Under the pieces are notes generated by a model that did no database searches, had not been told where the DNA came from, and saw only the letters and a program-made list of their open reading frames with translations. Below are positions 9,885 through 21,400 of a stretch of 64,000 bases of DNA, in pieces; position 1 is the first letter of the stretch, and each line of letters begins with the position of its first letter. Origin of the DNA: Ypsolopha sequella (taxonomy: Eukaryota > Arthropoda > Insecta > Lepidoptera > Ypsolophidae). Both the position numbers and the translations under genes were made by a program. Where the stretch lies: contig OW203989.1 of the NCBI GenBank assembly GCA_934047225.1, positions 15,847,977 through 15,911,976 of the forward strand. The letters run 5' to 3'.

Positions 9885-12147
9885 CTCATATACCCGACCG
9901 TCCGGCAAACGCGACAGACGGGCTGCATACTCTCCTATGTCTTGTAGAATTTTCATGTTGCTCGGTGTTCTACGCGTGAACCGACACGGATATAACATCA
10001 AGTCCTGAAACAATTAATAAAAGTAAAAAAAGAGAGGAGGGAGGTATGTGATTGGGATTAGTAAGGACTACGGGATATACCACTGACTTTGAATACTTTC
10101 ACCGCTTCGGCATATTACGGCATACCTTGTCTCTAAAATTAAATGTCTATAAAAATTATGTTTGAAAACGCAAAACGCTTCTAGCAGCTGCTAGGGGAAG
10201 GATAATAATATTTTAAACTTTTCGGGGGAGGTTTGAACCCCCAAATCCTCTCCCCCTGGCTACGTCCATCCCGGGTACAAATGGACAGGTATCTTTAAAA
10301 GTAACGACATTATCCACTGATAATACTGTACAACTTTTCCAAATACCTATGGAAATAAAAAAAAATATTTCACGTTTCTTTGGTAAGTTAGATGTTTTTT
10401 TTCGCTTGCATGGCTGTATTTCTTTGGGAAAGTTGTTGAGATTTAAAGATATCTAATGTCTATCCGATATGTAGGTACGAGTACTGACGCTAAACAGTCA
10501 AGAAAAAAATACATGAATAAATACGACCTTCTTCACAATGAAGCTAGCATGCAAGTGTATAGCAAAGTTTATAGTATTTTCTAGTTTGTCGACGTAAGTG
10601 CGTACGGCTTGAGCTTCAGGCGTAGAGAAAGGCTTGTTTCCCGGGTAATATTGCGAGCAATAGTTTGGCGTTTTGCGATTATCATCTGAAATATTGGTAA
10701 AAACAATTACTCCATGTTGGTCAAAAATTACATGTGAGAGCCAACTGATGTACCTAGTTGAAATTAGTGAAATGAGAATGTATTTTAGATAACGTAGTTA
10801 CTGATTAAAGCTTACGATATGTCTAAGTAACTGCGATAAATAATCTGTCTAATAATGTTAAAATGATAACATAATTAATATGAAACAGATAGCCATGAAG
10901 AAATTATCAATAATGAACCAAGTTGCCTGGCCTTAGGTATTACATAGCGATCAATATCTTAAAAATCGCTTGTCAAATTGATCGATTAAAAATTAAACAA
11001 ACCTTGCCAATGATAAGCAAAATTTCGGTTTACGTGCGTGCCGAAGCAGATATCTTTTTCGTTCTTTTGAACGTTTTTGCGCCATTCTTTTGGGCGGGTT
11101 GAATTTTGGACTGATATATTTCGCGACCATGCATATGTATCGATCGGAGGTCTCGCTTGTAAGTCTTGTGCAAATGTAAGACCATCAGGGTTTGCTAACG
11201 GAATTAGATACCTGAATATGCAGACATCATTAATTAAGTGATTATTGCAAAACGGCTCACCTCAATAAGTATTTTTGATCGGGGTAGCCGACCAGTTTCA
11301 GCAGATTCAGACTGCCTTCTTCTGGGCGAGTGAAGACGTTTCCTCGACGACGTTGCGTCTCGCACTGTGCGTCGCGGAAGCGTCTTCACTCGCCCAGAAG
11401 AAGGCAGTCTGAATCTGCTGAAACTGGTCGGCTACCCCGATCAAAAATACTTATTGAGGTGAGCCGTTTTGCAATAATCATGTTTTATCCTCAAGTACAT
11501 TATGATTTAATTCAATAGATTCCACGTGATAGGATCGTATCAGCCGCTTACCAATCATAATCATTAAAGAACGGTGTTTGATAATTGCTATCATGCAATA
11601 ATTTCTCAGCAAGTTCCAGTATGGCATTCGGTGCTCCCCACGCCATTGCGTCGAGAGCTGCAATAAAAGGATATAAAGATTAGGATGTACATAGACTGCG
11701 ATAATGATTATTAGGTACACAGGTTGATATTTTATTTTGTAGCGTTTTGTTTACCACCAATAATGAGAATGCCAGGTTTTTGACTTTGTTTGTCGCTGTG
11801 GAGTTCCAAAGCTATCAGAGAGCGATTCTCTGCTGTAGACGGTTGCAATCGTACTAAAGTGGCCAGTTCGGGGTCTTCCTTAGCTATTTTGTCGGCTGCA
11901 TTTATTATACCTTCATATGAGATGAAGCTCTCATATACCAGTTGAGAGCTTGATCTACGCGTTGCCTTAATTTTGGCTCCAGACCTGAAAATTACACGAT
12001 GATTGCATAGGCTAAACGATGCAAAAAATATTATATGAAACGAAAAACGTCTTACTGGTGGAAGTTTCTCGGTGGGAATAATATCATGAAAAAAGCGCCG
12101 AGCAAATATAAAAAACCAATTGAGTAGATCTTCAATTGCAACAACAT
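9885..12147 (-). CDS. M14 carboxypeptidase-like protein, predicted inactive
   Basis: Minus-strand exons are 12147-12056, 11984-11755, 11657-11552, 11211-11003, 10685-10537 and 10004-9885; every join keeps phase, giving 302 residues. Residues 1-25 form a signal peptide or anchor (MLLQLKIYSIGFLYLL...). The M14 fold follows at once without an activation peptide: LVYESFISYEGI, LANPDG, EWRKN, THVNRNFAYHW, LMLYPC. Using bovine CPA numbering, the zinc-binding HxxE is DAMA here (His69 to Asp110, Arg71 to Met112, Glu72 to Ala113). Arg127 (R187) and Asn144/Arg145 (N204/R205) are kept. The His196 region reads IHLHAS, so its register is uncertain. NIS and NST are possible N-glycosylation sites. The last part of the fold is missing; tentative exons are listed separately. 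Loss of zinc ligands implies a non-peptidase; that is inference. Confidence 0.82.
11239..11480. repeat. 242-bp perfect inverted repeat inside an intron
   Basis: Two 100-base arms (11,239-11,338 and 11,381-11,480) are complementary over essentially their full length, separated by a 42-base loop rich in CG. The ends are TGATTATTGC and GCAATAATCA. It lies in the minus-strand M14 gene, in the intron between the exon with the former zinc site and the NPDG exon. As RNA it would fold into a long stable hairpin. Confidence 0.93.
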
Positions 12148-12427
12148 TATTATCGAGTTATCAAAATAGGCGTTTATAGCAAGTGATCTATAGTAAAAAT
12201 ATGTCAGTTCCGATGTGACTTCAAATCATAAATATTATCTAAGCTTCAAGTACAAATATCTATGGGATTCCATAGATCCAGATGTCATTGATTCCGACGT
12301 AGGCCATCTATATCTAACTCCTTCTGAACTGGCTGCTTATGTTACACCTTTTTTCTAAGTGTATAGACTTGCAATCTTTCTGCTACATTCAATGTCAAAA
12401 TATGAAGTTGTTCGGCTTTTTGATATC
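12148..12427. promoter_or_regulatory. Probable bidirectional promoter between two M14 genes
   Basis: Only 280 bp separate the two divergent start codons. On the minus strand TATAAA (12,179-12,174) lies about 27 bases before its ATG. On the plus strand a TCAGTT initiator-like motif is at about 12,203. Both genes must start transcription in or very near this gap. A plus-strand open frame at 12,221-12,357 also falls here; I treat it as chance. Confidence 0.5.
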
Positions 12428-15400
12428 ATGAAAACTTGTATATTTTTGATAATTTTATTAGATTTTTCACACTCGGTGTTATGTATGCAGTACTGTAATG
12501 CTTCTGGATTGGATTTGTACCCCGTATGCCCATATAAATGTAAGCACACTTTCTCAAAGTACGATTGGTTACCTGCTGATATAATGAAGTCTTTAGTTTT
12601 AATTTATCTGTCCAGTTATAAGGCGGAAAAGAGCTCCTATTGATTCCTACACTAGATGGGGGCCGCTGACTAAACCATCGACTGAATTCATCGTTAAGGT
12701 TTTGGATGAAGAAGATAATATTCCGTCAACTCCAAGAATGCCTATTATGACTGGTATCATTGGCGTAAACTATGAACCAGAGAGAAAACATTTCGGGAAA
12801 ATCATAGTTGGAGGTGCGGCGGTGGGCACACAGAGACCCATGGGCGCACATAGACCCATGGGTCTACCGCGGCCAATTGAGACTTTAGAAACAGAAAATC
12901 CGGTGGGACCTCTGGACTACACAAGGTTCGGAGTCCCGAGCCTAACGCTCCCGTCAGCACATCCGACGAACACCCCAGCAGGTGCTTTCAATACTATTTA
13001 GCTTCATTTTCAATATTCACCACTGGCTTTTATACCGTATTATGATTCTAATTCAGATAGTTGATAAATAACTAACCTTCTGTTACAAAGTTTCCAGTGT
13101 TTACTCGTCACCGAAGTCGGCAGTGGAAATGTTTATACCTCGGCTCCCGAGCCGAGACGAGAGTCCGCCGGCCAGTCCACACTTTGTATTGCACACTCAG
13201 CTGCCGATGACATCTCTAAATCCTCTTACGAACGTAGTCCCAGTTACTTTCACTCGTCATACACATACGTTTCCATCGGCCACATCCAAACGTATCGTAA
13301 GTATTTATATAAACCAATTTTTTTTTAATTTTTTTTTATAAATTTAATAATCCCCGTAAATTCTCCCTAGGCGTGGTATGTACATTTAACCAACAACCCG
13401 CATACAACCGCTGTTGAACAAACAGAATACAAAGGCCTCATGACCTCAACTGCACAACCAACAAGAACGAATACAGTATTAATTCGCTCTTTTCAACGTA
13501 CGGAAACGCGGCCCAAGAGTTTAAGCTCTGATTTCGTTTATAAGAAACGCAAAGATCCAACCCGAACGTCCTTGAAGATAGTAGAGTTCATGCCTGTAAA
13601 GGACTTTGCATTTCAGACGATTGCAGAGCAAGCAAGGAAAGCGACGACGCTGTCTGGTGAGCCAACACGTGTCTCAAAAGATTCAGATAAGGAGAACGAT
13701 GTCTACAACGTGTTCGAGAATGACTATGATAATTATCCACTAGGCGGCTCTAAAGGTGTAGGTAGCGACATAAGCAATACTGACGAGGAATCTCGAAATC
13801 AACGACAAATCGAAGACGACATAAGGAGCATGGAAAAAGTTGTGGATTTAAAAAATGATGGAAAGTTAGACATTGAATATAACGAGCCAAATACAAATTC
13901 TGAAGAAGATATGGTCTATAAAATAACGGAAACAAATTATTTCAGTCCTCGAACCTTTCTAACATCTCGCACAGCCCGTTCTATCAGCACCGGCCGTGTC
14001 GACCGTACCATACAATCTTTTGGTTATACTGAAGCAACTACACAAGCTACCGAGAAAGTGAATTACAAATTAGAACCAAACGGGTCCATCACAATCACAC
14101 AAAACTTGAAACTGTTTAGAACTGTTTGCAGTCTGATAAAACTTCGACCCCTCAGTTTTACCAAAACAATCACGTTGCCAGAGGTAAGTCTTGAAAAATT
14201 TATTAACTAATAAATTGTTTTATTATAAATAAATAAAATAAATTAGTTTGTTTACAGGTAATCGACACAATGAAGCATTGGGCGGATATCAGTCCCCTGG
14301 CTCAGTTAGTCGATATTACCGAAGGGAATTATACGGTCATGGAAAATTCTATTTATATGATGATGGTGGATGACCCGAGCCACGGTCAGGCTATTTCAGC
14401 GAAAGATACTGTTATGATTATTGCAGGTATATCGACTGAGAGTTTCTTTTCGATTTGTATCCATCATCTACCCAAATATATACGCAAGTAGTTTGACAAG
14501 TTCATGCACTCACGAATCATGATGACCCTAGACCCCATGATCTGCTGGCGAGGGGGGTATAAGTTTATACGGGCACCGTGTTGTTCGCTGAATATGTCCC
14601 TATTTATTATTATTTACCTAAATTTTAATTTTTATAACTTATCCCGTATCCACAGAACATTTAAATCAAATGTTCTGAGCCCGTATCCATGACTTGAATC
14701 TTAAACATTTACTAAAATCAAATACACACAAAAGTTACAAGCGTTTAAGTGTCCTGGGCCCGTAGCATAGTGTTTATTAAACACAATTAAACACTATGCT
14801 ACGGGCCATGGAGTGTAAATTCCATTATTTATTATTATTATTACTAAAAATTCTTTATTGCACAAATCAAAACATGTACATAGGCGATCTTAATGCTAGT
14901 TAGCATTTTCTTCCAGCTAACCTTTGGCGATGTGGAACTTATCAAGGTTTTTTAGTACTTTTAAACGCTTACAACTTTTGTGTGTATTTGATTTTGGTAA
15001 ATATATCAGGTTCAAGTCATGGATTAAGGCAGGGTTCTTCCGATTTTGTCTCTATTCGAATAAATTTTTAACCGTGAAATTGTGATAATTAAAATTTAAA
15101 AAAATACATGTCTTATTTCACAATACTCAATACTCAATATGTTTATTGCAAGCATAATGTACATTAAAGATGTTACATAAAATTTTAGATCATTATGCAC
15201 CCTGTTGGGCACAGCAATAATTGTGAGAAAAGGCGGCTTATTTCGAAATTGTATAAATATATTTTATGAGTTTTGTATGCATGTATAACTAATTTATGAC
15301 AGACTATTATCGTCCAAATATTCTTGGACGGTGTAGTAACATTTAGCAATTAATAGATCTTTTAAATGTTGTACAAACTGGGCAGTAGTTATAGTATTTT

Positions 15401-18400
15401 TTAAACTTTTAGGTAATTTATTGAATACATAAATTGACATCGCATATGTATTTGATGATTGTAATTTGAGACGCATTGAAGGTAGTAGCAGTTTATTATT
15501 TGGACGCAATAGGTATTTAGTATCTAAATTTTTCCTTGTTTTGTAGGATTCCTGGTTCACTTTTTGATCTTGGACATCTTAGGTCTAAACTAATATCTAA
15601 ATATAATTTCATTTGAATAATAATAATAGGATTTTGATAATAAAACTTATACTAAACAAATGTCGTACAAAAGAGATACAAAACGGCAGTTGTATTAAAA
15701 TTCCAAAAACACCTTGAAATCACGGGATTTCTGATCGGCCCGCTTACACTGTGCGGGATAGACAAGTGTAAAATGGAAGCGTTGGAGCAGGCAGGACCGA
15801 CTTCTCCGAATACTTTCGCCTTAATGTACGGGATAAGTTACAAAATAAAAAATTTAGGCAAATATTAGAAAACTCTGAAATTAAAACCTGAAATTATTAT
15901 TTTTTTCTTTTCAGTTTTTTTCAGTTTCTGTTAGAATATCGACGTTTATCAGTACACCCTAAGGTCAAACTTAGTGCTTCTATCTGCCCGGTAACAGTAA
16001 TTTTAAAATACTGCTCTAAGCCACTTGACTATTGGATGTTCGTGACGTCATATCCAGGCTTTGAATGAAACACATTTTTTTTAATGTAACACCTTTATTT
16101 AGACGTCAAAAAAAAATCAAAAACATGAAATAAATTAGCCCGTGTTCGTCCACTGCTGGACATACATAGGCCTCCCCCATATTACGCCACTCTTTGCGGT
16201 CTTCAATCATCTTCATCCAGCCGCCACCCGCAACGTCCTTCAGATCGACAGTCCAGCGGGCATGAGGGCGGCCTACGCTACGCTTTGCCGTACGTGGTCT
16301 CCATTCCAATGCCTTACGGCCCCAACGGTCATCACGTCGGAGACAAATATGGCCAGTCCACTGCCACTTCAACTTACTGGATAAAATCCGAAACGAAGAT
16401 ATCCGTCGATCACCTTCGATCTCCGACGGATATCTTCGTTTCGGATTTTATCCATCAGAGATATCTCAAGCATAGCCCGCTCCATAGCTTATTGAGGAAG
16501 GACGCACTGGTTGTATACTTGCGGTGTTGGCGACGTAAATATGTGACGCAACTTCCCGAATACTGCCCACCCCAAGCATATTCTTCTGTCAGCGTCGGAG
16601 TCGAAGTTGTTTTTACAGAGCTGGATAGCTTGACCCACGTAAACATATTTTTGAATAAATTCGATGCTGACATTTTTGACGGTTTTTGACTGGCCTTTTG
16701 ATGACATGACCGTTGAACATGGTCTTAGTCTTATCCAAGTTCATACGTAGGCCCACTCGTCTGGAAGAATCACTTAGGCTGCGCATCATTTCCTCCAGTT
16801 CTTGTAGGGATTCCGCCATTATGACGATGTCATCGGCAAAGCGAAGATGTGAAATGTACTTTCCGTTCACATTTATGCCTCGAGCATGCCAGTCCAGTGT
16901 TTTAAAGACGTCCTTCAGCGCGGCGGTAAACAGTGTTGGGGAAATAACATCCCTCTGTCTCACGCCGTGCTCAAGGCGTATCGGTCTTGTTAGTACACCC
17001 TGGGGTGATTTGTATCAACTTCAAGCAAATGCATGCGAAATTCAACGCGTGCATAAGAGATGGCATGTTAGGCGGGCACCGTCGCGCGCACGTCAAATTT
17101 CAATCTCAAGTTGATGTTGATAAAAATCAGAATTACGTGGTAGACCCGCTGTACTTGGACATGGAAGCGGAGTCATACAGACATTGACCTTTATTATTTG
17201 GTCATTCATTGACCTTTATTAGACTATCGTTTATACTTTAATTTCACACGTTATATTTACCGACTTAGTTATTTGCATTCTCCGGGCGTAACTCAAATCC
17301 TCAAAAAAATTACATACGACCATTTGGATACGACAGTTAGTTAAAACAGCGACGTATGGTATCATTGAGCGTTAGTATCTTTTTAGGTATACATGGTCGA
17401 GACCACCATGCAGTTTTGTCAGCCATGTATGTGCTGTACCAATTGCTCGAGCGGAGTGACAGCCACAATGATATACTAAGCAGATACAGGTTCTGGGTCA
17501 TACCGGTCCTAAACCCTGATGGCTATGATTACTCCATGAGCTTTCCTTTTGTAAGTTTTATTTTAATTATCTAAACATATTCTGATATAGTTACTCACTA
17601 TTGCTTTGAATCCGTTTGAGCGGTTTCGCAGCCGGTTTGTGAAAAACCCGCCTTTTTCTAATTAATCGAAACAGAACACTTCAATTCAAATTTCACTTAA
17701 TAGTTATTCAACAAAACCTTATTACCTATGTGTTGAGTATGTTGCCATCACAAAGTTTCCATTGGTTTCTGTAAATTAGAATTTAAAATTTGTAAATTCA
17801 AAATTTTTGATATTCTTATTTGCGGAAACCAATGGAAACTTTGCGAATGCAGTATACACAATACATAGGTAAAATAAGGTTTTGTTGAATAATTATTGAG
17901 TGAATTTTGAATTTAAGTGTTCTGTTTCGATTAATTAGAAAAAGGCGGGTTTTTCACAATCCGGCTTTGAAACCGCTTTAATGTCATTCGGCTGCATAAC
18001 AAAAAAAAGCCTGTTAAGCTTTTTTTTTCATTTGATTGGATATTAATTAGTAAATTTTACAAAAATCCAATAGATTATGATTATTGCATATTGCAGACAA
18101 GAATACGTTGATGTTTCGCTATAAATGTTTTATTAGAGCAAAATGTTGTAGATTTCATTTTAGAAAACGTTTCTTTGTTATAAGACAAATAACATAAAGT
18201 AATGTTAATAGTAATTTTTACAAAATTAATACCAATTTGTAGCATCGTAACTGGAAAAAGAACCTCAGACAGTCCTGGGAGTACTGCGACGGTAAAACTG
18301 ATCGAAACAAGCTGACCTCGTGTAAAATGTGCGAGTCTTTGGGAATCCGCTGCTTTGTGCAACCTTGCTACGGCGTCAACCTGGACAGAAACTTTGAATA

Positions 18401-21400
18401 CCAGTGGATACCACGTTAGTACAGTAAACCCATTTAAGGGTCCGTATAAGGTCACAAGCAAAACTTCAAATGACCATTTCACTTTGTATAACTTGGTATT
18501 GACCAAAACTTATTTATAAAAATAATATAGATAGTAAACTATAGGGTTGATCTAAACATTATAGAAAAAAACGCAAAAGCTTTAAGTTCGGTCGATAGAA
18601 AAAAATCACGAAGTTACCTCTAAATGTCATGTCTTTCGAGTGTTAAAATTATACAGCCTTGTTGTATAAAAAATAAGTGACAAATTTAATATTGGATATT
18701 AAGTGGAATATTTTAATAATTTCATCTAGAAGCCGAGCAGTTTTTCGTGAGCGCGTGGTTCTTGGTGGTCGTAACAGCCACGGCTGAGAGCGCGGTCATA
18801 GAGTTCAGTTCTGATTGATGTAAAATGAGGTGCTCAATCTGACCTCATATGCACCCTTAAATATTAGAAATCTTCGCGACTTTTCGGCAAAGGTAGTTTC
18901 CACATTCGTATTTTCGCTTTCTATATACAGCGTGTCCCTCGTACAAGTGCACATCTGAAAAGGGGTGAAACTAGACCTTATTTTATCGACAAAAAAAGTT
19001 TTTTTTTTTTTTTAGAAAATCTTTGTTTTATAAATTTAATTTTTTTTTGCCTAACGTGGAGACTATGTATAAAATATGTCATAACTTTTGATCTATCGCG
19101 AGTAATGCAATGAAATAAAACAGTTATAATCCTTAAGAATAGACGTTGCATACCAAATCAAAAACAAAACATAATCAACTACCATAACCATAAAAATAAT
19201 ATCCTAAAAGATTATTTCTTTAATTTTTCCGTCTTTTTTTTTCAGTAATAGTAAATTTTTTCAAAATAATGTCCCCGTTTCACTATACTTTTATTCCTAT
19301 TTATCATTGCCTATTCCATGATCTTTCTAAAAAAAAAAAAAAATGCACAGTTCTATCATAATTACAATATTTTCCACGAGCGGTTAACCAAAGGCACTGC
19401 GCTCGCGTCCCATACAAATATACCCAGGTGGAGTATGTTTTCAAGATTAAAAAAAAAACAAAAAAAATGTTTTTTTTTGTCGATATATTTAGATCTAGTT
19501 TCACCCACTTTCGGATGTGCACTTGTACCAGGGACAACCTGTATAGACATGATCATATGATAGACAATCAATTGCAGCCAATGAGCTCCATACGGAGTAC
19601 CCGTGCGGAGATTTGTTTCCTGGGAAGCACCAGCTGAGTGAGCAGGAGACATTTTCGCTGACGAACTTCTTGCATCAGCAGCCGACCAAGCTGCATACCT
19701 TCCTGGCGCTAAAGGAGGGAGATGTGTTGGTAGGCCATTATTTACTGCAAAGACTTTACCGTTGGGCCTAGAAGGTACCATTGTTGCCTATCTTTTTATA
19801 ATAGACGAGATTCTCTTGACATAGACCCTTCAGATAGTGACCGAAGCATGAAACTTGGTACAGATGTAGCCTAGGTCAAAATGAGTAGATTAAGGCCTGC
19901 CCCCAGCAGTTACACTATTCTGGTGGGGGAGGGGAACATGGGTGGAGTAGTACGCTCCTGCCGCTCCGTAAACCAAAATACTAACGCGCCATGATTTCAC
20001 ACAAGGGCATATTTGGTATCATTTTCGTTGAAGAATTAAAATTTCATGTTTTTGTAATGCCCTTCCATAAAAAAAATCGAGATTTTTAGCGAAAAACTTA
20101 AAAATGAACGATGACTATTTTCTCTTTAAGCAGATGTTACGTAAAGAATACTTACATTTTAAAAAGAAAAACACTAATAGATAGCCTAGTTATTGTAGTT
20201 TATGTACATGTATATATATATCATATGTACTTACTTTACAAAATTAACCAAAAAAGAAAACACGTTGCGTTTCTCACTTTGAAACGAACGGCAGCAAGCG
20301 GGCAATCCGCCCCATCATTAAAAAATACTAACGCGTCGTGATTTCACACAAAGGCGTATTTGGTATCATTTTCGTATAATAATAATAATAAATCTTTATT
20401 TCAGGCACCAATAACCCATACATAATACAAAATACAAAATCAATAATACAATAATAACTAGACTAAATGTAAGAAGTAAGATTACTGACACAAAATATCC
20501 TAAAAGTATAAAAAACTAGTAAAAAAGAGTATTTTTGTAAAAAAATATGATTAAAACTGTAAAATTAAATTAAAATTAAAAATGTAAAATTAAAACTGTA
20601 AAATTAAAATAAATTTAATTGTAATAAAATGTAATCTTACTTCCCATTAAGGCTCTGATGCACGTGAGACCAGTGCATTAAAAACTTGTTAAGGTACATA
20701 TTCTGACTGACGACCCCGACAAGCTCATTATTTGAGTTACGGACCGTATCCCAAAACGAAGCTATTCGGCTTCTCAGGATGCCATAGAAGTCTGGAACCC
20801 TAACGTATAAATTATGGATGAGAAATTCAATTATTTTGAGGATTTTGTAATAACTGTTGCTACAAAAAAAATACAGTTTTTTTTTTAGTTTTTTTTCTGT
20901 TTGAACAAGCATAACGTAAAAATTTGTAAGTTATCATAAAAATTAAAAATATTGAGTTATAATACAACTAAGAATAGTAAACTAAGAATAGTTGTATTAT
21001 TATTTATAATTAAAACTCCGTGAGACTCCGTTATCCGTCCGTCCGTCCGTATGTCATAGCCTCATAACTTTAGCACCGTTAACGATTAAGACATGAAATT
21101 TGGCACAAAAATACGATTAATTTGCCCACGATGTAAAAAAAAATATGAAAAATTTGAAATTGTTCAAAATATTTCCAAAACAAAAGTGATAAAAATAAAA
21201 AATATTATTCTAAAAATACAATATGGGTATTAAATAGCAGATATTAAAAAAGTGATTGTAAAAATATATACGTTATACTATATTTACTGGCACTGGTTTC
21301 AAGAAATCTTTAAAAAACCACAAAAATATTTATGTCCCCCCCTTATCTCCGAAACTGGTGGACCGAAAAATATGAAAAAAATCATAGTAAATATGTGTTC

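Noticed and set aside
12221..12357. Plus-strand open frame reading YLWDSIDPDVIDSDVGHLYL just upstream of the M14 start
   Set aside because: It has no ATG and only a weak possible acceptor, ends in a stop before the signal-peptide exon, and lies in the short gap where both M14 genes must start. I treat it as chance.
13001..13001. Reading the second plus-strand M14 exon through to its in-frame stop at about 13,001
   Set aside because: The downstream exons continue in the correct phase only if the exon ends at 12,925; the frame beyond that is then intron.
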